From Plantago major (Eukaryota; Streptophyta; Magnoliopsida; Lamiales; Plantaginaceae), in NCBI GenBank assembly GCA_026545765.1, contig CM048842.1, positions 71,847,871-71,911,870 of the forward strand: a stretch of 64,000 nt of DNA, in the 5' to 3' direction. Position 1 is the stretch's first letter. Each line of letters starts with the position of its first letter. Of the stretch, positions 22,403 to 34,373 are shown piece by piece. The position numbers and the translations under genes are program-made. Below the pieces are notes generated by a model, which saw only the letters and a list, made by a program, of their open reading frames with translations, was not told the origin of the DNA and searched no databases.

Positions 22403-25400
22403 CTAGACCTCGGACCTCTTCCAGAAGCGGCGAGTAACTTTCTTGCCTTCAACCTCCTCCAAAAACGTAGCCGGCTCATGATCAAGAATGGGACCCGGGA
22501 GATCCATCCACTTAGCATTGCAGTTGGAGGATTGCCCGCCACCAATCTTAGAGGCGTAAAAGACATCGGGTAACCAAGAGGGGTAGACCGGAGATTCATC
22601 TACGGTAAAATTCGCCAAAGGAGCAACCACGGACCAAAACTCATCCGAAGAAAGAGTGTCGGGGGACTTTAATTTGGGATCAAAGACTGCCTCCCCATCA
22701 CAATTCCCCATTACCTTGAGGTTCGCGTCTTGGCTCGTAATGGAGTCATTCAAAAATCCGGCGTCCTTCAACTGACTCACACAATCAAAGAAGGCATCCC
22801 CCTAACGTCGCCCTCTTGCATCTTACTAAGGAAATAGTAGGAGTCAGACTTAAGAAAATCTTTCACGGCATCAGTACGAGTGGTCTTCGCTTTGGAGAGA
22901 AGTGCCTCGGCCATCTTAGCCCAAGCGGGCGTGATCAGGGACCATGCTTTCTCGGTCTTGCCATGAGCAATCTTCTCCTTTTTGAGCTTTTTGTCCGACA
23001 AAACTCTCTCGGACTTGAGTTTGGCAATCTCGGCCTCACGAGCAACCAACTTCGCATTTGAAGCCTCAATCTCCTCCTTCAGTCGGGTAGTATCGGACTC
23101 TTCTAAGTCCAAAAAGGCTGCGACATGACCGGTGACCTAAGAAAGGAAGTAAGAAGTTACTTACAAATCAAGGATGGTCATTAAGATAGAAAGATGAGAA
23201 ATGAAGCGCAACAAATGAGAAAAATGCAATATATACAAGAAGTTACTTACAGCATCGGCATGATTCTTGATAAATTCCGACAAAGAATTGAGGCTCCCCA
23301 CAAGGTCGACCCTAGACATACCACGAAGCGCGGTGGTATCATTCACATTGGCGTCATTGGATCCCATCACCACTCGGATCCTCTTAGAAGGAGCCCTCTC
23401 CTTATCCGTCGGTGCATTCCCTTTTCTCTTGGCCGCATCAGCTTCACTTCGAGCCACAATGCTCACTTGCTCCTCAAAAATGAACTTTCATTAGGTAAAA
23501 CAAATTGAGAAAAAGAAGGCACAAAAAGCAAGAATTTAGACCGAAGTACCTGCGGATTAGGGATCGATGAACCACCTGGGACTGAGGAACCACCTGGGAC
23601 CAAGGAACCACCTGAGGCCGACGGCTGGAGCACAAAAGCATGATTCGTCGGCTCGGTTGTAGGGATCTTTTGCGGACCCGGAGAGTACTTCTTCTTCTTG
23701 CCGGCCCTCAGCTTCTCTCGGGCCTTCAACTTCTCGGCATTACGTTGCTCAAACAATTTGGTGGCGGACTCCATGATCCAGTAACCTGCGAGGAAATAAC
23801 ATCAGAACAAAAGTTGAGAATAAAAAGATATTCTACCAAGTATATGATCTACTCACGCAAATTGGGCCTGTCGTTACAATAGACCGGCACACTAGTCAAT
23901 CCGGCCAACCACAAGTGAGGTTGCACAACCAAACCATACGGATAATAAAGTGTCGGATCTTTCCCAACAACCCCAAAAATGGCAGCCTTCTCTAAAAGAA
24001 GTTCGGGATCGGTATCATGATATAAAGTTCGGGATCGGTATCATGAGCGGAACGTAGGTCTTCCCCTCCTCGGACTCCGCAACAATCAGCCTAAGTGATT
24101 CTAACCAAACATGCACTCTCCTAAGTTTGGTGGTCGGAAACTTCTTTCTACGGAAGTAGCTAGGTAATTTGACATAAAAATACTTCGGCCACCACTTGGA
24201 AGAATGGGATGACTCATACCCATCTAGGAATTTATAACCTCGTCGAGCCGTGAAGTAAAAGAATGCCGTCCCGGGACTAAGGGCTATGTTGAAAGCCGCT
24301 AGAAACTTTTGATATGAGAAAGCCTCCCCCTTCAAAGCCAAGATCACTCCAAAACACATAATGGTGCCTAAAGCATTAGGAAGAATCTGTGTAGGACATA
24401 AACCCGTCTCCCTAAACAACTCCTCTATCTCGGGTATCATCGGGAGCCTCCATCCACACTTGAAAGCTCGAACGTTAAATGCCATATAACCCGCGGGTGG
24501 TTGTACATAGTCTGAGTCGACGAAGGGATCATAATCTCATAATCATCCGGGATCTCAAAACGGTGACAAAGTCTAGAGATGATCGACACAGAAAGAGTCG
24601 TCGAACAAGTAGGAATGATTTGATCCTCATTGGCCTCGGCATCAGCCCTCAAATCGCCAATGGGATCAACACGGATCGTCTTATACTCAATTGTCATCTT
24701 AATGGGCTTCCTTTTATTCCAACGACCTTTGGACCTTGAAGCATCAAGAGTAACAACAATGGTGCGCTCGGAATTCTCGAACACCGGAACCTCACTCCCT
24801 CGGTCTAAATCCTCACCCTCGAAACCCGTAATGTCAACATCCTCCTTCGACTCACCTCTGTCACCACCACTCGCCCCCTCACTCGAACCCGCCCCATCAT
24901 TCGGAGCACTCCCATCCTCACCAGAATCTCCCTCAGACGAACTTCCATCACTATCACTATCACTATCTCCGGACGAAGAAGACGAAGAGCCAGAATTAGA
25001 AGGATCACTCACCGCGACGTCCTCGGGCTCGAGGGATGATAAAACCGTCTGAGTTCCATAAATCAAGCTCGGATTCCTAGGGGGCGGATTGGAGTCAAAA
25101 GACAAAGGAGACTCGGGCTCTCCTATCGGGACGGCCTCAACATGATCATCTATCTCTAGCACTCGATTACAAGGAAGAGTCCTGAAAGACCCGACAACCT
25201 CGGGTTCCGCCATTGGAAAGGATGATAAAGGCATCGGCTCAAAAACAGGAACCCTATAACCATAACCCAAAGATGCAGCATACATAAAGTGAAGTTCCAC
25301 GGACGGGAGGCAAGACCTCGGACCTAACAACACGGGAATGAGATAGACGGACCAAATGCCTAGTACCCACTTGACGAGGAGACCTACGGGTTACCAACTG

Positions 25401-25529
25401 TACTTCGGACTCATCCATATCAGACGATTGGTCGGAATCCGTCAGAACTACCATATTGTCACGAGGCGGCCGAACCTCTTCCCCGTCACCCAAGTAAACC
25501 TCACCAAGATCGTTACTCACCCCAGACAT
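22403..25529 (-). pseudogene. Antisense, intron-containing gene inside the Gypsy element (Transposase_28-like)
   Basis: Minus-strand coding runs from an ATG at 25529 to about 22403. It has an acidic/Ser-rich N-terminal part (about 25529-24500, with Ser/Asp/Gly runs), the conserved domain at 24485-24015, a basic segment (23785-23550), and a coiled-coil-like Glu/Lys-rich part (23112-22780). Introns with clear signals lie at 23786-23856 (GTGAGT...AG), about 23487-23549 (GTACTT...AG) and 23137-23250 (GTAAGT...AG). All join frames in phase. Frame breaks occur near 25320, 24490, about 24065 and about 22797, mostly at short G runs. The gene is oriented against gag-pol, like the antisense gene known in Grande elements. 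Its function is unknown. Confidence 0.75.
24015..24485 (-). other. Domain resembling Transposase_28 ('putative gypsy type transposon')
   Basis: The frame has the features I associate with this plant family: AFNVRAFKCGWRLP at the start, then LCPTQILPNALGTI, a central hydrophobic segment, and KWWPKYFYVKLP. The family is widespread in plants and linked to Gypsy elements, but its role is not established. A 26-bp direct duplication at 24001-24052 ends the frame. Confidence 0.65.
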
Positions 25530-25714
25530 GTTTTTCTTTTAATTTTTGGATCCGAGCCGGGGAATCTACATTCATCAAAGACAAAGGAATTCACCCAAGT
25601 TAAAAAACGTTTTTACCCCAGACTCGGATACCAAGTAAAGTAGAAGAAGTGGAGAACATTCTTTTTTTTCGGCCAAGCAAACTCCAAGAAATGCAAAGTT
25701 CGGAACAATGAAGC

Positions 25715-25930
25715 AAAATAGACCGATCCACCAAGCAAGTTCAAGATAGATAAAATCACAATAGAAGACCGATCCACAAGCAAGTTCAAGATAGATAAAA
25801 TCATCAACAAAAGACCGATCCACCAAGCAAGTTCAAGATAGATAAAATCATCAACAAAAGACCGATCCACCAAGCAAGTTCGGGATAGATAAATATCAAC
25901 AAAAGACCGATCAACCACAAAGACCGAGCA
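25715..25930. repeat. Minisatellite, about 47-bp unit, five copies
   Basis: 'agaccgatccaccaagcaag' followed by 'ttcaagatagataaaatca' recurs five times, the last copies being shorter or altered. It lies in the presumed 5' leader of the antisense gene. Confidence 0.9.
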
Positions 25931-26635
25931 ACCATGAAGCATACCGATGGAATAAATGAAAAGGCAGAACAAAAAGCTTACTTCCACAATCTGCCTTCCT
26001 TCTTGAATCTCGAAAACGATCGAAATCACGGGATCTCGGCCTCCAATCTGGGTCTCTCTCAAACCTCGGTCTCTCCCAATATCGGTCCCGTCCCGGAATC
26101 ACCCAACGACGGCCGCCTTCAAAACTCGGCTTACCTTGAATCTCGGAACGGATCAACTCTCGGTTTTCTCCTCCTATCCTCCTCGAATTCGCAATGGTGG
26201 CAGCCTTGAATCTCGAAAGTCTAAAGTCGAACGGCAGCCTCCAATAATCAAACCTTGGTCCAAATCCGGCTAAAACCTGAAAGTGAATCAGGCGCACGTA
26301 AGAATGACAAGTGACAGCATAACAATATTTTGCTATTGGAACAGAAAGATCGTTTCATCTTATTGAGGCATTGCGTATGAAGATGCTGAGCCAGTGCCCA
26401 TTTATTATTCGCAGTAGAACCACTTATAATGATCTGGTGGCAAATTGTATACCATCACAGGTTTCAATCAACTACTACGAATAGCATCAAGATTATATTT
26501 TTCAATTTAACAAAGCGGCCAGATATTAGTGCGCGTTAGAATTTTACTTGGAAGAAATTCCAATTAAAAATTAATGAGCAGTCGGATGTGGAAGGATATA
26601 CCTAGGTAAATGAGGAATTTGTGGAAGGAGTGTGA

Positions 26636-26945
26636 TTATTAGTAGTTCTCAGTTGGCAGAAGAGAAGATGGTTCAAGAGAAAGACGACGATAATACAAGA
26701 TGGAGCATACAGAAGGTGCGTCTAGTGTTGAAAAAAAAAAAAGTTCTCAGTTGCCGGAAGAAAATATGGTTCATGATAAATACGATGATAATATAAAATC
26801 AGGTTTAAAGAGCGAGATGGAGCATACAGAGTAGTTCTCATTTGCCAGAAGAGAATATGGTTCAAGATAAAGACAATAATAATATAAAGTCGAGTTTAAA
26901 GAGCAAGATGGAGCATACATGAAGCATTAAGTGTTAAAAAAAAAA
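26636..26945. repeat. Degenerate tandem repeat, about 90-105-bp unit, three copies
   Basis: 'agtagttctcagttggcaga' and 'gagcatac' recur near 26640, 26743 and 26832, with poly-A tracts at 26730-26742 and 26936-26960. Confidence 0.75.
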
Positions 26946-27034
26946 AAGAAAAAAGAAAAAAAAGAAAGAATGAATGAACAGTAAAAACGGAATGTACCGA
27001 TCTTCAGCTCGTGTCGGTCCAAGCACAGCCTCCT

Positions 27035-27290
27035 TCTGTCGGTCCGCTTTCTCCTTCTGCCGGTCCGCTCTCTCTTCTTCCGCCGGTCCGCTCTCTCTTC
27101 TTCCGCCGGTCTGCACTCTCTTCTTCCGCCGGTCTGCACTCTCTTCTTATGTCGGTCTGCTTCTTCTCAATTTAGCTTCTTCAATGTCGGTCTGCTTCTT
27201 CTCAATTTCGCTTCTTCAATGTCGGTCTGCTTCAATGGCGGTCTGCTTCTTCTCGATTTTGCTTCTTCAAATGTTGGTCCCTTTTCTTTT
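27035..27290. repeat. CT-rich minisatellites
   Basis: Units of 'cttcttccgccggtctgcact' type (27055-27150) are followed by units of 'cttcttcaatgtcggtctg' type (27150-27280). On the minus strand they form a purine-rich leader for the antisense gene. Confidence 0.8.
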
Positions 27291-27385
27291 ACTTCAAGTC
27301 TCGGTCCAAGTCTCTTCCGTCTTCAGTCTCTTCTCTTTTCAAAAGGCTGGGTGAAAATGTGAGGTGAATAAGGGGGTAAAAACCC

Positions 27386-27397
27386 ATTTATATAGAA
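27386..27397 (-). promoter_or_regulatory. Candidate TATA box for the antisense gene
   Basis: The minus strand reads CTATATAAATGG, a good plant TATA box, about 1.86 kb upstream of the antisense ATG and 0.6 kb inside the 3' LTR. No start site can be confirmed from sequence alone. Confidence 0.35.
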
Positions 27398-27977
27398 GTA
27401 AAATGGGCCGGTTCAACCGGGCCCATGGGTCGAAGCCCTAGCCCATGCATCAAGACTTGCGTAACCGGTATAAATGACGAATCGAGAATATGGTTCAATC
27501 GCAAAATTTCACAATTATCTTTTTACTAAGATATTTGGAAACTCGGAGGACGAGGAAGATGGATGAATAAACGAGAGCGTCGAAATTATTTTGTGTCGGT
27601 GCAAAAAGTTTGACATAAAAATCGGATCGAAAAAGTTTGACAGAAATAAATTATCTCGAACCTCACTTTGCTGAGTCTCGGTCTCGTCTAAGGCGTGCCC
27701 ATATCTCCGACGGAACCAAGAAACAAAGAAATAAGAGAACTAAGAGACGAAGAAGATGTACGTATGTATAGTCCACAAGAACCAATCAGATGGCGCCACG
27801 TAAGCGGAGCGACAAAACCCATTTATGGGCTTGGGCTTGGGCTTGAGAACAAAAATGGAAGACATGAAATAGGCCGAGAACAAGAAGCCCATTTTGACAA
27901 GATCATGACCACCGGAATTGAGATATGTCGGACTCCAACTCGAAAAATTTCACAACTATCTTTTTATTAAGATATCT

Positions 27978-27995
27978 GGAAACTGGGGGGACTTA
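27978..27995 (+). other. Polypurine tract
   Basis: GGAAACTGGGGGGACTTA lies directly before the 3' LTR, in the expected place for plus-strand priming. Confidence 0.75.
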
Positions 27996-28717
27996 TGATA
28001 TGTACCTTTAAGTCCTACTCCCGAACTAAGAAGACTTAATCATATCGAGACAATGCTATCACGGGAGTTCGACCTCACCAAAGTTAAAGGTCCGACTACA
28101 CCAAAATCAAGAGGCCGACCCTCTAATACTTCGACCTTTGGACTACAATCCAAGCCTCATCTACTTAAATGGGCCAAGTCCATTAATGGCCCATGAGCCC
28201 AACTTCTAGCATGGACGAATCCGGACCGTACACTTGGCACTCATCCAAGAGAGGATGATGACAAACATTTGCCTATAAATACAAGGCCTCTACTCCTCAT
28301 AAACGGTAAGTAACGACTTCCGAAAATCTACTATCGAAGTTTTTAAGTCGTAGATTAAAAAGTCGACCGACTTATTAACTAGTTGAATCTAAGCACCGGG
28401 TTGTCCTAGGCAAACCGGACGAAAAGGGTCTAACCCCTTATTTTCTTGTCACATATCAACGACGGACACCACCGAGGACCGACAGACGCAACGGAGGACC
28501 GACGGACTCAACCTCGGACCACAAACGTGTCTAGGTCCACTTTTTCGTCCGCACACTTTCCGACCTTCGCGAAGTCACGAATTTAATCAAAGTAAAGGCG
28601 ACTTGAACCAAGGACTATTCGACTTCCGCTAACTAATATCATCGTTCGAGCAAGAACTACATCCATGTAGGGCGTCGACGAACTAACTAGCGACTTATCC
28701 ATTTTTACCCCACATCA
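27996..28717 (+). repeat. 3' LTR of the Gypsy element
   Basis: 722 bp, matching the 5' LTR except for about 12 substitutions and a 40-bp insertion at about 28466-28505 made of GACGG-type repeats. Confidence 0.95.
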
Positions 28718-28722
28718 TGGTT

Positions 28723-30730
28723 GTATTGTTGCATTGAGTTTATTGATTTACTCTTCAATTTAATTCATCCACTCATGGACAACTTGGGTAATTCATTTAG
28801 AACAGAAAGCTATTATCTCTTTAGCAAGAGTTTATGTTAGTTTATGAGAACGGGCTTGATTTTGGCCTCCAGTAACATGTGTATGGATTTTTCTGTCTAT
28901 TAAGTACTAATAGGCTACTATATTAAGCAATCAGATACAAAGATGGTTCATAATCAAAGTTCTGATTTCAGGTTTGTTTTCTTTCTTAATGTTCATTTCT
29001 ATTCGTATTTCATTCCAAAAATATGCACATATAAAAACTTCTACACCATAATATATATTTGTGACAAAAAACACAGGCACCGCGGTCTCAACTCTAGTAT
29101 TAAATAGTAGTTAAAGTTAAAAAATGTTGCTGCAAACAGTTAACATGTGACATTTAATTTGGGACGGAGGAAGTTAAAACTTAAAAGTGACATTAGGCCT
29201 CACTGCTCTAATCTATCATGTAATCTTGTATGGGCCTATCCAGATTTGGACCTAAGATCGAGCGTCGGCCCAGATAAAGAGCCCAGATGTGGAAGCAGCC
29301 GTGGGCTGACAACAGAACATATGTGAAAAAAGTTGCTCACAAGTTTCCCTTTTCTTTTCCTAGTTTTCGACTCACATGGTTTCAAAAGAGAAACACAACT
29401 CAATTGAATCGAGCTTGATCGAGATATAACAGAAAAAAAAAACATTAACTGAAGATATTCATACGGTTCGAACATGTAATACCCATGTGTACGTAATAGA
29501 TAATACATTAACTGAAGATATTCATACGGTTCAATAAGAAACGACCTCCCAACAGAGTTTAAAAGAAGCAACTAGTAAGTCGAAGTTGAAGTTTAACGAG
29601 TGGACATGCATCAACATTACTAATTGCGGACATGCATCAATAGTTGTGGTATAAGAGTGGAGTGTGTGCGAAATGAAGTGGCAATTAAGTTTGAATAATG
29701 CGACAAGGTGTGAGCACATGGTGGTTCCGTCCCCATAGTATGGTTGGGGCCTGGGAGTCTCTTCTAGTGGGCTATCACATGCCATAAAAGTTCCAACTCA
29801 CTGTGTTGGGACTTGGGATATGGGCAATCCCCTATTCAATGGTTTTAATTAATTGTCTTCTTCTCTCTTCATGTTTCTAGTGATGTCTGCACTGGAAAGC
29901 CAATACCTATGAATTATTGGTCACTCAATGCTAATTGATTCCTTGTAAATCTGGGTTATCATAATCCTATTTTGTCAATTAAATTAGATATTTTTTTCGG
30001 CTCAGTTACTTGGTTCACGTATAGGTGGATTACTAGAAAGGAAAAGAACGACTTAGACAGATGAAACAAGTCACCGACAATTGAAGTACAGAAGTTCTGG
30101 GAGCTGAACTTAGCCTCGTTCGATAAGACATTGTAGTTAAACTTGAGCTTAATTTGATGCTCGTTTTGTTATCGAACCGAATAAAATTAAACCTTTTGAT
30201 ACTCGACTAGTCTTAATTAGACTCAACTGAATAAGTATCTTTTTATATTTCATTGTATTTTTTCGATAACCTCGATCAAAGTTGGAAAAAAAATGAGTCA
30301 ATATCAAGCTTAGATATTGTGACTTTGACACGAAAAAACATACTAATTTCTTAGGAATGGTGCTAGAAGGTAATCTCATCGAATCGAACTCGATTACACC
30401 TCAAGCCAAGTTTGATGAATGAGATACTCACCTCGACTTGTTAAAATTCGAAGATTGCTTAACTGAACAAAGTCACCATTTATGACATAAGATTAAAAAG
30501 AAAACGAAAGGAAAATGAAAGTAATTGAGTGAAGAATGTGCCACGGATAGCGACACTCGTGGAGACACACACACTGACATCCGTCAACACCAAAAGTCCA
30601 AAACTATATCGGACCGTTCGTACTGCATATAATTCGTTATTCCTCAGCCCAATTAAAAAATAAAAAGAGAAATAAGAAAGTCCATATAATAAAATTTACC
30701 TATATTTCCATCCTCAGTCATCTTCTTCAT
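28723..30730. other. Intergenic region upstream of the polygalacturonase
   Basis: No gene is recognised. A 28-bp direct repeat 'cattaactgaagatattcat' occurs at about 29444 and 29507. Other open frames here are short and without known motifs. Confidence 0.5.
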
Positions 30731-30760
30731 CTCTCTCTCTCTCTCTCTCTCTTCTCTCTA
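30731..30760. repeat. (TC)n microsatellite in the probable 5' leader
   Basis: CT/TC repeats about 0.3 kb before the polygalacturonase start. A possible leader intron runs from about 30814 (GTAGCT) to about 30920 (TTTTTGCAG). Confidence 0.7.
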
Positions 30761-31078
30761 CTTGAGCAAAGACAATCACTTGCAGACAAAGCAACGTCTC
30801 TCATTCTCTACTTCAGGTAGCTTTAGAGTGAGTTCTTTTGTTTTCTTATGTGTGTTCTTATCAATCCCACTGCTAATAAGCTTTCGAAAACTTTACTCTT
30901 TTCTCATTTGTTTTTGCAGATTTGGTTCTAATAATCATTCAACAAGAAGAAGAAGAAGATCTTACTTTGTACTTTCCTCCTTGGATCATCTCCAGATTTC
31001 TTCTCTCCTCAATCGCATTAAGCTCCATTTTGTAGCTATCTGCCTGTTCTCATTATCTACTTCCTTCAACACATTAAA

Positions 31079-32615
31079 ATGCATCACTCAGAACATTCCA
31101 TTCTGCTAGTTTCGATTACATTACTAGCTTTGATAAATTACGGCGATGCCGAATGGGCTACTTGCTCGGGCATTGTCCCCATGAGTTACCGGAACGATAA
31201 GATATCGATAACGGATTTCGGAGGCGTAGGTGACGGAGTGAAGCTGAACACGAAAGCGTTCCAGGAAGCGATATTTAGAATCCAGCATCTGAGGAGAAGA
31301 GGTGGTACTTTACTCTACATTCCTGCTGGAGTTTATTTGACTGGACCTTTTAACCTCACTAGCCGCATGACTCTTTATTTGGCTCGAGGTGCTGTGATCA
31401 AGGCCACTCAGGTATTGAGTTCAAATCTCAAGACTCAAATATGTTAGTACTAATTTACATTGTTTTCCTTAGTAGATTACTAATAATGTACAAGGCTCCA
31501 ATGCACTACTCTTATGGAGTATAAGTTAGGCCAGAAACTTAATCTGATCTACCCTATTAAATTTGAGCTTCAAAACACTATTAAGATTCTAAGTTTACCC
31601 TAAAAAAACACTATTCGTTCAGCTTTAACCAAAGTCTCAATCTCTACTAGCTCGAGATATGTATACTGGGGGGCCCATAATTAAAGCTCATTGGGCCAAA
31701 TAGGTAGTGGGGGGTAGGGGACTACATGCAGGTGATTGGGAAAGTATAAAGATTGACAGCATGTATGGTTAGCCAGCTAATACTGGAAACCAACATAATT
31801 TTTCTACCTATCAAAGTATAGTACTTTTAGAAAATGAAATGCTGCATTATTATGATGTAATATGGACAATGTAGGGTATCTCCTTGCGGAATTTATACCG
31901 TTAGTAGTTAGGAATATGTCGGGATTAGCAGCTATAATAGTTGAAAAACTCACAAATAGGGGACGAAATACCTGGACAACTTCTTGGGATTCTTTTACAT
32001 TGAGGACCAAATTATAGTAGTAGAAGCATATTAAACAGTCCGAAAGTACAAAACTGAAACCGGGAGAAAAGGAAAGTACTCTTAAATTGCACTAATACTA
32101 TGTTTAGTACAAGTTTATCAGCTCGATGAACTTATTTTCAAAATAAGAATGTTACGTGATGTCTAGCTAGTAATTGCTAACATGATCTAATAAGCTTGTC
32201 CATGAAAGCTTATAAAAAAAAAAAGCTAGTTGATTTGTTTTTACAACTATATTTAGCAAATAAGCTAACTTATCAGCTAATTAATTTACTAATCAATTAT
32301 AAAAATCAACTAACTTATCGGCTGGTTAATTTACTTCACACTTGTATAAAAATCAACCAACTTATCAGCTGCCTAATGGATTGAATCTTTATGCCCTATA
32401 CTCAATGCTTTAGGATACTGTGAATTGGCCCTTAATACCTCCCTTGCCTTCTTATGGAAGAGGAAGAGAGAGACCTGGTGGAAGATATATGAGCTTCATC
32501 CATGGAGATGGTCTTCATGATGTGGTAATTACAGGTAATAATGCATGTTATGGGCGTATCATATTTAGGCATTACGTGCAGGCTATGAATTAGAAAATCT
32601 GAGAAAATCACTTTG

Positions 32616-32647
<32 letters not shown>

Positions 32648-34373
32648 CTTGAAGGACACAGAAGAAAATAATTCAATCGTACTATAAGAAAACCTTACCT
32701 GAACGTATTTCTCATTTGATGCACTCTCTAATTTGCTAGGTGAAAATGGAACAATTGACGGGCAAGGTGATGTCTGGTGGAACATGTGGAGGCAACGAAC
32801 TCTTCAATTTACTAGACCCAACCTTGTTGAACTTATGAACTCCAGAGGTGTGATAATTTCAAATGTCATTTTCAAGAACTCGCCCTTTTGGAACATACAC
32901 CCGGTTTATTGCAGGTACTGACTTAATATGCCAATTAGTCAACTTAACGGTCAACTGCTGTCCAGTGTTCATTCTTAGTATCTATTTGGTATTACGAATG
33001 AGGAACTTTGACCGAGAATCGAACGAATGTGCTAACTATAATTTCTAGGGTATAATATGAGAAAACCTACACCAAGTTTTCTTGAGTTACTATGCTAATA
33101 AATACTCCTATGATGCTTCTCTATTTGCCTGTCATATCCATACCTCAAAATGCACAGATAAGACCTTTGTTTAAAGTCTCTTCACTCTTTGCAGAAACGT
33201 GGTAGTTCGTTATGTCACCATATTGGCTCCAGCTGACTCTCCTAACACTGATGGAATTGATCCAGGTATGCTTTGGGGGTGGAAATTTTTTTAACTTGAG
33301 AATGAGAAATATAAAAGTACATTTACTCCTGATGATATCTTGAAAAAGTAGGTCAGCTGATACTAATGCTAGGCTGGAAATCAGGTTTTGAGATAGGATA
33401 GGAATGTTACATATTAAAAAATTTAAAATCATAAAACGCTCATAAGTACCTGCACAAGCCATGCATTCTATGGTTTCTAAGATCTCCTCCATGTTTCTAC
33501 AAATTAAGATAACATTGTGTTCTAGCCTATGGAATAGTGCTTCAGGTATAGAATCTGATAGGAAACAACGAGTTGTTTTCACAATTTCTCAATCAGAAGC
33601 TGAAGGAGAGACTAAAGTATTCTTACAACATGAGTATATGACTATGCTTTCACTAGACATGTTGCATAGATTACAGTGGCTGTTTGATGTCTTGTATAGC
33701 TTACGCATCCTTATTATTCTCTGATACAGACTCTAGCTCAAATGTATGCATAGAGGATTCCTACATATCAACAGGGGACGACCTAGTAGCCATAAAGAGT
33801 GGATGGGACGAGTATGGAATAGCATATGGTCGGCCTAGTCACGGTATTACCATCAGACGCATATCCGGTTCATCCCCATTCGCTGGAATCGCAATTGGGA
33901 GTGAAACATCTGGCGGTGTTCAAGATGTTTTAGCTGAGCACATAAATCTATACAACATGGGAATAGGCATCCATCTCAAGACTAACATAGGAAGGGGAGG
34001 GATAATCAGGAACATAACCATATCAAATGTGTATATGGAGAATGCAAGAAAGGGAATAAAAATCTCAGGTGATGTTGGAGACCACCCTGACGAACATTAC
34101 AATCCAAATGCTCTACCGATCCTAAAGCAAGTCACAATCAAGGATGTGTGGGGTGTAGGCGTTCAACAACCTGGTTTGATCCGTGGTATAAAGAACGCAC
34201 CATTTACTGGAATTTGTCTTTCCAATATCAATCTCCATGGAGCCCCAGGCGCCAAAAGTTTGCCATGGCAATGCTCTCAGGTTAGCGGAGCAGCCGTTCA
34301 AGTTAGCCCATGGCCGTGTTATGAACTGACAAGCCGGCAGCAAACTGGCACATGTTTATCTACTTTCTTCTAA
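31079..34373 (+). CDS. Polygalacturonase-like protein, glycoside hydrolase family 28
   Basis: Five exons, 31079-31411, 32414-32534, 32740-32914, 33195-33265 and 33730-34373, with GT-AG introns and matching phases, encode 447 residues. GH28 enzymes hydrolyse alpha-1,4 links of homogalacturonan in the cell wall. The N-terminus is hydrophobic (LLVSITLLALINYGDA), so the protein is probably secreted. Active-site motifs are visible: NTDG at 227-230, GDD at 249-251 (Asp229, Asp250 and Asp251 as the catalytic acids), SHG at 270-272, and HLK at 315-317 in place of the RIK of classical enzymes. The stretch ITDFGGVGDG is the usual start of the beta-helix. It matches the plant 'probable polygalacturonase' subgroup. 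Substrate and activity are not proven. Intron 2 holds a (TA)n microsatellite at about 32620-32646. No lesion is seen. Confidence 0.93.

Larger units (their letters stand above)
14124..28717 (+). mobile_element. Complete Tat-type Ty3/Gypsy retrotransposon
   Basis: A 14,594-bp element bounded by LTRs starting TGATATGTACC and ending CCCCACATCA. A perfect 5-bp target duplication TGGTT lies outside both ends (14119-14123 and 28718-28722). Internal order on the plus strand is primer-binding site, gag, protease, reverse transcriptase, RNase H, a second RNase H, integrase, then a long 3' region with minisatellites and a minus-strand gene. The extra RNase H before integrase and the very long 3' region are features of the Tat lineage (Ogre, Retand and Grande relatives). 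By eye the LTRs differ at about 12 of 682 aligned sites plus one 40-bp indel, so insertion is fairly recent, yet the pol frames are broken. Confidence 0.96.

Noticed and set aside
29236-29785. Minus-strand frames of about 85-110 codons
   Set aside because: No recognisable domain or gene structure, in an intergenic region.
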